A stretch of DNA of 64,000 bases from Janibacter sp. A1S7 (GTDB lineage Bacteria > Actinomycetota > Actinomycetes > Actinomycetales > Dermatophilaceae). The position numbers and the translations under genes were made by a program. Below are positions 17,126-26,053 of the stretch, one piece after another. Numbering within the stretch: position 1 is the stretch's first letter; every line of letters starts with the position of its first letter. The notes under the pieces are model-generated. The model searched no databases. It was given only the letters and a program-made list of their open reading frames with translations, and was not told where the DNA came from. The stretch spans positions 1,054,001 to 1,118,000 of the forward strand of contig NZ_CP144913.1 of NCBI RefSeq assembly GCF_037198315.1. Reading direction: 5' to 3'.

Positions 17126-17282
17126 CGGTGCGTCCTCTCGATCGGGGTCTGTCTGCCGCCACTCTGCCAGCGCCGGTGCCGCAGATCCACGTGAGTGCAC
17201 CGGCGTGGGGTCGCCCAGCGACGACGGGCTCCCGGGTGAGCGGCTAGCGTGAGTCGGGCTACGCCGAACAGAAGGAGCGAGC
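17126..17282. promoter_or_regulatory. Divergent promoter region, MDR oxidoreductase and pyruvate oxidase
   Basis: On the plus strand TAGCGT at 17245-17250 is a plausible -10 box for the pyruvate oxidase gene, followed by AAGGAG starting near 17272 and the ATG at 17283, so this gene has a normal leader. No inverted-repeat operator was obvious. Confidence 0.4.
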
Positions 17283-19007
17283 ATGCCCACCATCGCGGAC
17301 AACGTCATCGCCACACTGCGGGCCAACGGGGTGACCCGGGCCTACGGGATCCCCGGGGACTCCCTCAACGGCTTCACCGAGGCCATGCGGCGGGACGGGT
17401 CGATCGCGTGGAAGCTCGTGCGCCACGAGGAGGCTGCGGCCTTCGCCGCCGCTGCGGATGCCGAGCTGACCGGTGAGATGGCCGTGGTGCTCGGCAGCTG
17501 TGGTCCGGGCAACCTGCACCTGATCAACGGGCTCTTCGATGCCCAGCGCAACCGGGTGCCGGTGCTGGCCATCGCCGCCCAGATCCCCAGCGCCGAGATC
17601 GGCAGCGGCTATTTCCAGGAGACCCACCCGCAGAACCTCTTCCAGGAGTGCAGCGTCTACTGCGAGATGGTCTCCGACCCGTCGCAGATGCCGCGGATGC
17701 TGCAGACCGCGATGCGGGCGGCGATCCAGCAGCGCGGCGTCGCGGTGCTCGTCGTGCCCGGCGACGTCGCCCAGGCCGAGGCGCAGAAGACGATGGTCAC
17801 CACCATCGAACGGGCCCGGGCCCGGGTCGTTCCCGCAGCCGACCAGCTGCAGCGGGCGAGCGAGCTGCTCAATGCCTCGAAGCGCACGACCCTGCTCGTG
17901 GGCGTCGGTGCCGAGGGCGCGAAGCAGGAGGTGCTGGAGCTGGCCGAGACCCTCGGCGCCCCGGTCGTGCACTCGCTGCGCGGCAAGCAGCACGTCGAGG
18001 GCGACAACCCCTACGACGTCGGCCTGACCGGCCTCCTCGGGTTCGCGTCGGGCTACCGGGCGATGGAGAAGGCCGACACCATCCTCATGCTCGGGACGGA
18101 CTTCCCCTACCGGCAGTTCTACCCGCAGGACGCGCGCCTCATCCAGGTCGACCTGCGTGGTGAGCAGCTCGGGCGCCGGGCCCCGCTCGATCTCGGGCTC
18201 GTCGGTGACGTGCGCGAGACCCTGCGCGAGCTGCTGCCGACGCTGCGACGCAACGAGGACCGTCGTCACCTGAACGACTCGTGCGACCACTACAAGCGCA
18301 CCCGTGAGGACCTGGACGACCTGGCCGTCCCGTCGAGGAGGGGACGGCCGATCCACCCCCAGTACGTCGCCAAGCTCATCAACGACCTCGCGGACGAGGA
18401 CGCGGTCTTCATCCCCGACGTCGGGTCGCCGGTGGTGTACGCCGCGCGCTACCTCCAGTGCCGGGGTGACCGCAGGGTCATCGGTTCCTTCGTCCACGGG
18501 TCGATGGCGAACTCGGTGCCGCACGCCATCGGCGCCCAGGTGGCCCACCCCGACCGACAGGTGATCACCCTCAGCGGTGATGGTGGCCTGGCGATGCTCA
18601 TGGGCGAGATGCTGACCGTCGGCCAGTACGACCTGCCGATCAAGATCGTCGTCCTGAACAACTCCTCGCTCAACTTCGTCGAGCTGGAGATGAAGGCCGC
18701 CGGGCTGCCGGACTTCGGTACCCACCTGGACAACCCCGACTTCTCCAAGGTCGCGGAGTCGGTCGGGATGCGGGGGATCCGGGTCACGGAGTCGACGGAG
18801 CTCGAGGGTGCACTGCGCGAAGCCTTCGCCCACGACGGGCCGGCCCTCGTCGACGTGGTCACCGACCGGCAGGAGCTGACCATCCCGCCCGCGATCTCCG
18901 CCGAGCAGATCAAGGGCTTCACGCTGTACGCACTGCGTACGGTGATGTCCGGACGCGGTGACGAGCTGCTCGACCTCTCCCGCTCCAACCTGCGCCAGAT
19001 CTTCTAG
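17283..19007 (+). CDS. poxB: Thiamine-diphosphate-dependent pyruvate oxidase/dehydrogenase (PoxB type)
   Basis: The 574-residue protein has the three-domain layout of TPP enzymes. The N-terminal PYR domain has the catalytic Glu in VRHEEAAAFAAAADAEL and GSCGPGNLHLINGL; a middle FAD-binding-like domain follows (LLVGVGAEGAKQEV, about 200-330); the PP domain binds Mg-TPP through SGDGGLAMLMGE and LNNSSLNF. The wording YGIPGDSLNGF and FQETHPQNLFQECS is typical of PoxB. That enzyme oxidises pyruvate to acetate and CO2, passing electrons to quinone at the membrane. A DoxX-like membrane protein and a sirtuin follow in the same run. Confidence 0.9.
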   Translation: MPTIADNVIATLRANGVTRAYGIPGDSLNGFTEAMRRDGSIAWKLVRHEEAAAFAAAADAELTGEMAVVLGSCGPGNLHLINGLFDAQRNRVPVLAIAAQIPSAEIGSGYFQETHPQNLFQECSVYCEMVSDPSQMPRMLQTAMRAAIQQRGVAVLVVPGDVAQAEAQKTMVTTIERARARVVPAADQLQRASELLNASKRTTLLVGVGAEGAKQEVLELAETLGAPVVHSLRGKQHVEGDNPYDVGLTGLLGFASGYRAMEKADTILMLGTDFPYRQFYPQDARLIQVDLRGEQLGRRAPLDLGLVGDVRETLRELLPTLRRNEDRRHLNDSCDHYKRTREDLDDLAVPSRRGRPIHPQYVAKLINDLADEDAVFIPDVGSPVVYAARYLQCRGDRRVIGSFVHGSMANSVPHAIGAQVAHPDRQVITLSGDGGLAMLMGEMLTVGQYDLPIKIVVLNNSSLNFVELEMKAAGLPDFGTHLDNPDFSKVAESVGMRGIRVTESTELEGALREAFAHDGPALVDVVTDRQELTIPPAISAEQIKGFTLYALRTVMSGRGDELLDLSRSNLRQIF

Positions 19008-19017
19008 AAGGAGCGCC

Positions 19018-19410
19018 ATGACCCGACCCGATCCGCCCACCGCTGCGCTGGCGGGGATCTTCGCCGTGTCCGGTGTGATCCACCTCGTCCGACCGCAGGT
19101 CTTCGAGCCGATCGTGCCGGCACCCCTGCGCGACCACGACCGAGCTCTCGTGCACGTGTCCGGGGTCGCCGAGCTCGCCTGCGCGGCAGGACTGCTCATC
19201 CCGGCGACCCGTCCCGTGGCGGGGCTCACCAGCGCGGCGCTGCTTGTCGCGGTCCTCCCGGCGAACGTGCAGATGAGCATCGACCACGGCCGTCGGGCCC
19301 GACGCAGGCGGACCCCGCAGGCCTGGGCCGTCTTCGCCGGGACACTCGCCCGACTGCCGCTGCAGCGGCCGCTCGTGCGCATCGCGCTGCGCGCGGCCGG
19401 GAAGGAATGA
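19018..19410 (+). CDS. DoxX-like small membrane protein
   Basis: The 130-residue protein has about three to four hydrophobic segments (AALAGIFAVSGVIHLVRP, VSGVAELACAAGLLIP, GLTSAALLVAVLPANVQM) in the DoxX/DUF4267-like pattern, followed by a basic stretch RRARRRRTP. Proteins of this group are poorly understood; some associate with quinone-linked redox complexes. It starts 10 bases after poxB with AAGGAG just upstream, so co-expression with the quinone-linked pyruvate oxidase is likely. Confidence 0.75.
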   Translation: MTRPDPPTAALAGIFAVSGVIHLVRPQVFEPIVPAPLRDHDRALVHVSGVAELACAAGLLIPATRPVAGLTSAALLVAVLPANVQMSIDHGRRARRRRTPQAWAVFAGTLARLPLQRPLVRIALRAAGKE

Positions 19411-19414
19411 GTGC

Positions 19415-20194
19415 ATGAGTACCGAGGACACGACCCTCGACCTGCCCCCGGAGGTCGTCGCCGCGGTCCGCGGCGCCCGCCGGGTCCTGGTCCTGACCGG
19501 CGCCGGCATGAGCGCCGAGTCCGGTGTGCCGACCTTCCGTGACGCGCAGACCGGGTTGTGGGAGGAGTTCGATCCCTCGCAGCTGGCCACCGCCGAGGCC
19601 TGGCAGGAGGACCCCCGCTTCGTGTGGGCCTGGTACGCGTGGCGGATGCATCTGGTCCGCGAGGTCGAGCCCAATGCCGGCCACCGCGCGATCGCCGACC
19701 TCAGCCGACTGCGGGAGGTGACGATCTCCACGCAGAACGTCGACGATCTGCACGAACGTGCCGGATCGAGCGTCGCCGCCCACGTCCACGGCTCCCTCTT
19801 CGCGTTGCGGTGCGCCGACTGCGACACCCCCTACGAGCGGGCGGTCGACCTGCCCGTCGAGCCGCAGGAGCGCCTCGCCCCGCCGCAGTGCCCCCAGTGC
19901 GGGGCGCACGTGCGCCCCGGCGTCGTGTGGTTCGGCGAGATGCTCCCCGAAGCGGATGTCGCCGCGACCGAGGCCGCGATCGACGTGCTGGAGCCCGGTG
20001 ACGTCGCGCTGGTCATCGGCACGTCCGGGCTCGTCTTCCCTGCCGCCGGCTACCCGGCGATGGCCCGCGCCGAGGGAGCCACCGTCATCGAGGTCAACCC
20101 GACCGAGACCGAGGTCTCGGACATGTGCCACCACGTCGTGCGTGGCACCGCGGCTCAGGTGCTGCCTGCCCTCGTCGCCACCGTGGCTCACTGA
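19415..20194 (+). CDS. cobB: Sirtuin-family NAD-dependent protein deacylase
   Basis: The 259-residue sirtuin has the NAD-binding motif GAGMSAESGVPTFRD (about 29-43), STQNVDDLHERAG, the catalytic His in HVHGS (about 125) and a zinc ribbon (Cys about 133, 136, 159, 162). Tyr74 and Arg77 in AWYAWRM match the YxxR pair that SIRT5/CobB use to bind negatively charged acyl groups, so desuccinylase activity is likely besides deacetylation. It lies 4 bases after the DoxX-like gene and in the same direction as pyruvate oxidase, whose acetate product links to protein acetylation. The symbol refers to the sirtuin, not to the cobyrinate synthase elsewhere in this window. Confidence 0.93.
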   Translation: MSTEDTTLDLPPEVVAAVRGARRVLVLTGAGMSAESGVPTFRDAQTGLWEEFDPSQLATAEAWQEDPRFVWAWYAWRMHLVREVEPNAGHRAIADLSRLREVTISTQNVDDLHERAGSSVAAHVHGSLFALRCADCDTPYERAVDLPVEPQERLAPPQCPQCGAHVRPGVVWFGEMLPEADVAATEAAIDVLEPGDVALVIGTSGLVFPAAGYPAMARAEGATVIEVNPTETEVSDMCHHVVRGTAAQVLPALVATVAH

Positions 20195-20364
20195 CCTCGC
20201 CGGCGCAGGGTCAGGGGCACCTTCGCGTCCAACCGACCGCGCGGAGCGGACCGCGGCGCGGCTGGTCACCCGACGGCCGTTGAGGCGGGCGGGGCGCTCG
20301 TCGGCTGACCGGCGGATATCCTTGCCGGGTACCGCCCCCTTCGTCCCCGCCAGGAGTCCTTTCC
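20195..20364 (+). promoter_or_regulatory. proS upstream region
   Basis: This 170-base gap contains TATCCT at 20317-20322 as a candidate -10 box, a copy of the CCCCCTTCG motif near 20334 and the ribosome binding site AGGAG near 20352, 8-9 bases before the proS GTG. No T-box or other riboswitch was seen. Confidence 0.35.
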
Positions 20365-22164
20365 GTGGTCACGCGCATGTCGTCCCTCTTCCTCCGCACC
20401 CTCCGGGAGGACCCGGCCGACGCGGAGCTGCCGGGGCACAAGCTGCTCGTGCGCGCGGGGTACGTGCGCCGCGCCGCGCCGGGGATCTACACGTGGCTGC
20501 CGCTGGGGCTGCGGGTCCTGCGCAAGGTCGAGACGATCGTGCGCGAGGAGATGGAGGCGATCGGTGGTCAGGAGCTGGTCTTCCCCGCGCTGCTGCCCAA
20601 GGAGCCCTACGAGGCGACCAACCGCTGGACCGAGTACGGCGACACCCTCTTCCGCATCGTCGACCGCAAGGACGCCCAGATGCTGCTCGGTCCGACCCAC
20701 GAGGAGATGTTCTGTCTCGCGGTCAAGGACATGTACACCTCGTACAAGGACCTGCCGCTGACGCTCTTCCAGATGCAGAACAAGTACCGCGACGAGGCCC
20801 GCCCGCGCGCCGGCGTGCTGCGTGGCCGCGAGTTCATCATGAAGGACTCCTACTCCTTCGACATCGACCAGGCCGGCCTGCAGAAGGCCTACGACGCGCA
20901 CCGCGACGCCTACATCAAGATCTTCGACCGCTTCGGCTTCGAGTACGTCATCGTCCACGCCGACTCGGGTGCGATGGGGGGCAGCGCCAGCGAGGAGTTC
21001 CTCGCCGTGAGCCCCAACGGCGAGGACACCTTCGTCCGCGACGACTCCGGCTACGCCGCCAACGTCGAGGCCGTCGAGGTGCCCGTCGCGGCGCCGGTCG
21101 AGGTGACGGCCGGACCCGCGCACGTCGCGGACACCCCCGACACCCCGACGATCGACACCCTCGTCGCCACGCTCAACGCCGACCACCCGCGTGCCGACGG
21201 CCGCCCGTGGACCGGCGCGGACACGCTGAAGAACGTGCTCGTCATGCTCGTCCACCCCGCCGACGAGGAGCACGAGGAGCCCTGGCGCGAGCCCCTGGCC
21301 ATCGGCGTCCCCGGTGACCGGGAGGTGGACGCCAAGCGCCTCGAGGTGCAGGTGGCGCCCGCGGAGGTCGAGGAGTTCGGTGCGGCCGACTTCGCCGCGC
21401 ACCCCGAGCTGGCGAAGGGGTACATCGGCCCCGGCGTGCTCGGGACGAAGCACAAGGCCGGCGGCAGCAGTGCCATCAGATACCTCCTCGACCCGAGCAT
21501 CGCCGAGGGCAGCGCGTGGGTCACCGGCGCCGACGAGCACGGCAAGCACGTCATCGACCTCGTCCACGGGCGCGACTTCACCGCCGACGGGCGCATCCAG
21601 GCCGCCGAGATCCGCGAGGGCGACCCCAGCCCCAGCGGCACCGGCACGCTCACCCTCGCCCGGGGGATCGAGATGGGCCACATCTTCCAGCTCGGGACCA
21701 AGTACGCCGAGGCGCTCGGGCTGAGGGTGCTCGACGAGAACGGCACGCTCGTCACCGTGACCATGGGTTCCTACGGGGTCGGCGTCACCCGTGCCGTCGG
21801 TGTCATCGCCGAGGACAACCACGACGAGGCCGGCCTGGTGTGGCCGCGGCAGGTCGCCCCCTTCGACGTGCACGTCGTCGTCGCCGGCAAGGGCGACGAG
21901 CTGCTCACCGCTGCCGGTGATCTCGCCGCCCAGCTGGAGGCGAAGGGGGTTGAGGTCATCCTCGACGACCGCGCCGGCAAGGTCAGCCCGGGAGTGAAGT
22001 TCAAGGACGCCGAGCTCATCGGCGTCCCGACGATCCTCGTCGTCGGCAAGGGGCTGGCCGACGGGGTCGTCGAGATCAAGGACCGCCGCACCGGTGAGCG
22101 CCGTGAGGTCCCGGTCGGTGAGGCGGTCGACGCCGTCCGCGCCGAGATCGGGGCCAGACCATGA
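20365..22164 (+). CDS. proS: Prolyl-tRNA synthetase (bacterial type with editing domain)
   Basis: At 599 residues this is the bacterial ProS: class II motif 1 around [19 protein letters not shown], motif 2 in [23 protein letters not shown], an inserted editing (INS) domain (about 225-400), motif 3 [15 protein letters not shown] and a C-terminal anticodon-binding domain (about 500-599). It charges tRNA-Pro and clears mischarged Ala. The GTG at 20365 is chosen for the AGGAG upstream; an ATG four codons later is an alternative. Confidence 0.98.
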   Translation: MVTRMSSLFLRTLREDPADAELPGHKLLVRAGYVRRAAPGIYTWLPLGLRVLRKVETIVREEMEAIGGQELVFPALLPKEPYEATNRWTEYGDTLFRIVDRKDAQMLLGPTHEEMFCLAVKDMYTSYKDLPLTLFQMQNKYRDEARPRAGVLRGREFIMKDSYSFDIDQAGLQKAYDAHRDAYIKIFDRFGFEYVIVHADSGAMGGSASEEFLAVSPNGEDTFVRDDSGYAANVEAVEVPVAAPVEVTAGPAHVADTPDTPTIDTLVATLNADHPRADGRPWTGADTLKNVLVMLVHPADEEHEEPWREPLAIGVPGDREVDAKRLEVQVAPAEVEEFGAADFAAHPELAKGYIGPGVLGTKHKAGGSSAIRYLLDPSIAEGSAWVTGADEHGKHVIDLVHGRDFTADGRIQAAEIREGDPSPSGTGTLTLARGIEMGHIFQLGTKYAEALGLRVLDENGTLVTVTMGSYGVGVTRAVGVIAEDNHDEAGLVWPRQVAPFDVHVVVAGKGDELLTAAGDLAAQLEAKGVEVILDDRAGKVSPGVKFKDAELIGVPTILVVGKGLADGVVEIKDRRTGERREVPVGEAVDAVRAEIGARP

Positions 22165-22970
22165 GCATCGGCGGGGTGCGCCACCCGCTGACCGCCCACG
22201 AGCGCCCGGAGGCCGGGCCCGTGCACGCGGTGATCTTCGACTGGGGCGGCACCCTCACCCCCTGGCACACGATCGACCTGGGTCAGCAGTGGCGCGTCTT
22301 CGCCCGCGAGGTGCACGGGATCCCGATCGACTCCGACGAGGTGCCCCAGGAGGACCTCGAGCGCGCGCAGGAGCTCGGCGAGCGGCTGCACGCCGCCGAA
22401 CGCGCGGCCTGGCAGCGGGTGCGGGACGACCATCGCAGTGCCCACCTCGACGACATCCTCGCCGAGGCCGGCGTCGACCACCGCGAGGACCGGCACCACG
22501 TCGCGCTCGCCGCCTACCGGCGCTTCTGGGAGCCGCACACCCACACCGACCCGCAGGTGCGCCCGCTCCTGCAGGGACTGCGTGCCAGGGGACTGAGGAC
22601 CGGCGTGCTGTCCAACACCATCTGGAGTGGCGAGTACCACCGCGAGATCTTCGCGCGCGACGGGGTGCTCGACCTCATCGACGGCGACGTCTACTCCTCC
22701 GAGCTGCACGTCATGAAGCCGCACGCCGAGGCCTTCGAGGCGGCGTGTGCCACGCTGGACGTGCAGCCGGTCAACGCGGTGTACGTGGGGGACCGGCTCT
22801 TCGAGGACGTGCTCGGCTCGCAGGAGGTGGGCATGCGCGCGATCTGGGTGCCGCACAGCGACATCCCGGCCGACCAGCAGGTGACGATCGACGCGACGCC
22901 GGATGGTGTGGCGCAGTCCCTGCTCGACGTGCTCGACATCATCGACCAGTGGCTGACCGAGGGCGGGTGA
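22161..22970 (+). CDS. HAD-superfamily hydrolase-like protein
   Basis: The 269-residue protein has HAD motif I as [13 protein letters not shown] (nucleophile Asp about 27), motif II TGVLSNT, the motif III Lys in [14 protein letters not shown] and motif [21 protein letters not shown]. The second acidic residue of the usual DxDxT is Gly here (DWGGT), seen in some HAD subfamilies but likely to affect phosphatase chemistry. It overlaps the proS stop by 4 bases (ATGA). Substrate is unknown; a phosphatase of small metabolites is the default guess. Confidence 0.82.
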   Translation: MSIGGVRHPLTAHERPEAGPVHAVIFDWGGTLTPWHTIDLGQQWRVFAREVHGIPIDSDEVPQEDLERAQELGERLHAAERAAWQRVRDDHRSAHLDDILAEAGVDHREDRHHVALAAYRRFWEPHTHTDPQVRPLLQGLRARGLRTGVLSNTIWSGEYHREIFARDGVLDLIDGDVYSSELHVMKPHAEAFEAACATLDVQPVNAVYVGDRLFEDVLGSQEVGMRAIWVPHSDIPADQQVTIDATPDGVAQSLLDVLDIIDQWLTEGG

Positions 22971-22982
22971 CCGCCTGCGTCG

Positions 22983-23690
22983 TCAGCGGAGCACCTGCAG
23001 CACCTCGGTGACGACGACCCAGCTGGCCAGGCCGAGCACGACGACGAAGCCCAGCTGCCACACCACCACCGGGAGCCCGGTCAGCCGGGCGAGCACGCCC
23101 GGGTCGCTGGACGCCTCGACGTGGCCCAGCACCGCGGCGAGGTGTCGCCACGCCCCGACGAGGAGCACGAGGCCCATCCCGACGAGGACGTGCTGCTGCA
23201 CGGGGTCGTCGCGCCACCACCACACCGCGAAGGCCGCGGCGAGCGAGACGAGGACGACCAGCGCGGTCAGCAGCGACCGCACGAAGAGGAGTGCGACCAG
23301 CATCGCCGCCAGGAGGGCCGAGAGGACCGGGGCGGCCCACCCCTTCGCCGCCACCCACACCAGCAGTGCCCCGACGATCGCCGGTGCCGGGTAGCCGGCC
23401 CACGTGGTGGCCACGACTCCGGCGCCACGAGGGGGGCCGACCGTGACGGCATGGCCGGACATGTCGGCACGCAGCACGAATCCGCGGAACCTGCGCCCCA
23501 CCGCGACGCCCACGACCGCGTGTCCCAGCTCGTGCACGAGCGTGACGACGAGACGCAGTACGCGCCATGCCGGCCACCAGGTGACGGCGACGCCGGCGAC
23601 GACGAGCACCGCGGCCAGACCGGGCGCGGCGAGCTGGGGTGTCGTGGCCGCGGGCAGGGAGCGGTCGACGATCTCGGTGAGCAGGTCCAC
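22983..23690 (-). CDS. Small M50B-type membrane metalloprotease
   Basis: The 235-residue protein has seven or so hydrophobic segments and the zinc motif HELGH (residues 53-57) in LVHELGHAVVGVAVGRRFRG, followed by FVLRADMSGHAV. This pattern fits the short M50 family found in actinobacteria, distinct from the RseP-like enzyme at 12668. No PDZ domain is present. The GTG at 23690 places the first helix near the N-terminus. Its substrate is unknown, and placement beside cobK is probably coincidental. Confidence 0.82.
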   Translation of the reverse strand: MDLLTEIVDRSLPAATTPQLAAPGLAAVLVVAGVAVTWWPAWRVLRLVVTLVHELGHAVVGVAVGRRFRGFVLRADMSGHAVTVGPPRGAGVVATTWAGYPAPAIVGALLVWVAAKGWAAPVLSALLAAMLVALLFVRSLLTALVVLVSLAAAFAVWWWRDDPVQQHVLVGMGLVLLVGAWRHLAAVLGHVEASSDPGVLARLTGLPVVVWQLGFVVVLGLASWVVVTEVLQVLR

Positions 23691-23739
23691 GCCGCCGACC
23701 GTACGGGGTCGATCCGTGCGGGCGTGACAGTCTGGGCGC

Positions 23740-24492
23740 ATGACGCACGTGCTCCTCCTCGGTGGGACCGCCGAGGCCCGTGACCTCGCGGGCCGTCTCG
23801 AGGCGCGGGGCGTCCCGATCACCTCTTCGCTGGCCGGCCGGGTCTCCGCGCCGCGACTGCCGGTCGGTCCGGTGCGCACCGGAGGCTTCGGGGGAGTGGG
23901 TGGACTCGTCGAGTGGATCATCGGGCAGGACGTGACGGCGGTCGTCGACGCGACGCACCCCTTCGCCGGGACGATGGGCGCCCATGCGGCACAGGCCTGC
24001 GCGCGCGCGGACGTGCCGTTGCTCCGGCTGGCCAGGCCCGGATGGGCGGGCCACCCGGACGCCGCCGACTGGACGTGGGTCCAGGGTCACCTCGCCGCCC
24101 GTGAGGCTGCTGACGCCCTGGGCGGGACCCCCTTCGTCACGACCGGCCGACAGACCCTGCACCACCACCTCTCGGCCTGGGCCGACCGGGACCTCCTCGT
24201 CCGGCTCGTCGAGCCGCCGCAGGACCCGCTGCCGCCCGCTTGGACGGTGCTGCGCTCGCGTGGTCCCTTCGACGTGGCCGGTGAGGAGGCGTTGATGCGT
24301 GGGCACCGCGTCGGGGTGCTGCTGACCAAGGACTCCGGTGGTGGCTTCACCGCCGCCAAGCTCACCGCCGCACGGACCCTCGGGATCCCGGTCGTCGTCG
24401 TCGCCCGGCCCGCGCGTGCCGAGGGCGTCGAGCAGGTCAGCGATGCCGGCGCGGCTGCCGAGTGGGTTCTGTCCCGGTCCCGGGCCGGGTGA
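23740..24492 (+). CDS. cobK: Precorrin-6A reductase (CobK)
   Basis: The 250-residue protein has the CobK/CbiJ hallmarks: LLLGGTAEARDLAGRLEARG at the N-terminus, VVDATHPFAGTMGAHAAQAC, and the C-terminal VLLTKDSGGGFTAAKLTAA. It reduces precorrin-6A to precorrin-6B with NADPH. It is a single plus-strand gene, convergent with cbiB. CAGTCT lies 6 bases before the ATG, so its message may be leaderless. No cobalamin riboswitch precedes it, unlike three other units of the pathway. Confidence 0.95.
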   Translation: MTHVLLLGGTAEARDLAGRLEARGVPITSSLAGRVSAPRLPVGPVRTGGFGGVGGLVEWIIGQDVTAVVDATHPFAGTMGAHAAQACARADVPLLRLARPGWAGHPDAADWTWVQGHLAAREAADALGGTPFVTTGRQTLHHHLSAWADRDLLVRLVEPPQDPLPPAWTVLRSRGPFDVAGEEALMRGHRVGVLLTKDSGGGFTAAKLTAARTLGIPVVVVARPARAEGVEQVSDAGAAAEWVLSRSRAG

Positions 24493-24537
24493 CCGGGAGA
24501 CCTCGAGGTGACCGGGCCGGGCCGGCAGATGACGCGG

Positions 24538-25476
24538 TCAGGGACGGTGCGCCGTGAGGACCAGCCGGAGCCCGACCGCCGCGGCGAGCGTGACGGCGCC
24601 GACCCGCCGTGACAGGGCGACCGCGCGCGGGAGATCGGCCACCGTGACCGCACGGCCGCCACCGAGCGTCGGACGGTCCTCGATGCCGCTGGCGTAGACC
24701 GTGCGTCCACCCAGGCGGACGCCGAGGGCGGCGGCGAAGCCGGCCTCGACACGGCCGGCATTGGGGCTGGGGTGGGCCGGTCCGTCCCGGAGCGCGGCCC
24801 GCGCGACCGCACCGGCGCGAAGGGGGGCTGCCGCGGCGGTCGCGAGGACGGTCGCCCGGGCGGGAACCCAGCCCAGCACGTCGTCGAGGCGGGCGGCGGC
24901 CCAGCCGAAGCGCGCGTAGCGCTCGGTCCGGTGCCCGTGCATGGCGTCGAGGGTGTTGACCGCGCGGTGCAGCACCACCCCGAGCGGTCCGAGGAGCGCG
25001 CCCCACACGAGGGTGCCGACGACGGCATCCGAGGTGTTCTCGGCGACGGACTCGACGGCCGCCCGGGTGACGTCGTCCGCGGACAGGTCGTCGGTCGTGC
25101 GTCCGACGAGGTGACGGACCCGCTCGCGTGCTGCGGCCAGGTGACCGTCGTCGAGCAGGGCGTGCACCGCTGCGCCCTCCCGGCCCAGGCTCGTGCCGCC
25201 GAGCGCGGCCCACACCAGGACCGCGGTGGCGCCGGCCCGCGCCGCAGGCGGCAGGCGGCCGGCCGTGACGCCGAGGGCGAGGACCGGAGCGACCACGAGC
25301 GCCTCGGTGGCCACTCCTGCCGCCCGCGAGTCGGCGTACGTCCGCGCCTCGACCCAGCCGGCCCAGGAGCCGAAGACCGCCACCGGGTGCCCCCGCTGCG
25401 GGTCGCCGAGGAGGCGGTCGGCCACCCACCCCGCGACGAGACCCGCCGCCACGGGTGCGGGCGAGGGGAGCCTCAC
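24538..25476 (-). CDS. cbiB: Adenosylcobinamide-phosphate synthase (CbiB)
   Basis: The 312-residue membrane protein shows CbiB features: WVADRLLGDPQRGHPVAVFG near the N-terminus, AVESVAENTSDAVVGTLVWG and NTLDAMHGHRTERYARFGW. It attaches aminopropanol (phosphate) to adenosylcobyric acid. The GTG start overlaps the cobU stop (GTGA), making it the last gene of the seven-gene operon. A CobC-type decarboxylase domain that would supply aminopropanol phosphate is encoded four genes upstream. Confidence 0.95.
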   Translation of the reverse strand: MRLPSPAPVAAGLVAGWVADRLLGDPQRGHPVAVFGSWAGWVEARTYADSRAAGVATEALVVAPVLALGVTAGRLPPAARAGATAVLVWAALGGTSLGREGAAVHALLDDGHLAAARERVRHLVGRTTDDLSADDVTRAAVESVAENTSDAVVGTLVWGALLGPLGVVLHRAVNTLDAMHGHRTERYARFGWAAARLDDVLGWVPARATVLATAAAAPLRAGAVARAALRDGPAHPSPNAGRVEAGFAAALGVRLGGRTVYASGIEDRPTLGGGRAVTVADLPRAVALSRRVGAVTLAAAVGLRLVLTAHRP

Positions 25477-26051
25477 GTGTCGCCCTTCTCCGGGTGGTCG
25501 TCCTCGGACGCCGTGTCCTTGACGGCGAGCACCTGGCCGGCGACCGCGAGGAGGACCCGGTCGGCACCGGCGGCCAGGCGCTGGTTGAGCAACCCGAGAC
25601 GATCGGCGAAGATCCGTCCGGACCGGTGCTCGGGGACCACGCCCCAGCCGACCTCGTTCGTCACCGCGACCACGTGGGCCGCCGCGTGCCACGCGGAGTC
25701 CAGGGCGGCGATCCGGTCGTCGAGCTGCGGCCCCCACCGGGACTCCGGCGACTCCCAGGCCCCGAGCTCGTCGAGCTGCGCGGTCAGCCACGTGCCGAGA
25801 CAGTCGAGGAGGACCGGGCCGGTGGCAGCACCCAGGGCAGCGGCGGCGTCGGTGGTCTCGACGGTCGACCACGCCGCGGGCCGTCGACCCCGGTGCAGGG
25901 CGATGCGGGCGACCCAGTCGGCGTCGTCGAGCACGGGGCCGGTGGCGAGGTAGGTCACCGGGGCATCGATCGGCAGGTGCGGGGGCAGCAGCAGCGACTC
26001 CGCGTGCCGGGACTTGCCGGAGCGGACACCACCGGTGACGAGGACGCGCAT
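25473..26051 (-). CDS. cobU: Bifunctional adenosylcobinamide kinase / adenosylcobinamide-phosphate guanylyltransferase
   Basis: The protein of about 192 residues begins with the P-loop RVLVTGGVRSGKSRHAE and has TYLATGPVLDDADWVARIALH, VLLDCLGTWLT and VTNEVGWGVVPEHRSGR, all diagnostic of CobU/CobP. It phosphorylates adenosylcobinamide and transfers GMP to make AdoCbi-GDP. The ATG at 26051 is used here; a GTG two codons upstream (26057) overlaps the cobS stop as GTGA and may be the true start. Confidence 0.95.
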   Translation of the reverse strand: MRVLVTGGVRSGKSRHAESLLLPPHLPIDAPVTYLATGPVLDDADWVARIALHRGRRPAAWSTVETTDAAAALGAATGPVLLDCLGTWLTAQLDELGAWESPESRWGPQLDDRIAALDSAWHAAAHVVAVTNEVGWGVVPEHRSGRIFADRLGLLNQRLAAGADRVLLAVAGQVLAVKDTASEDDHPEKGDT

Positions 26052-26053
26052 GC

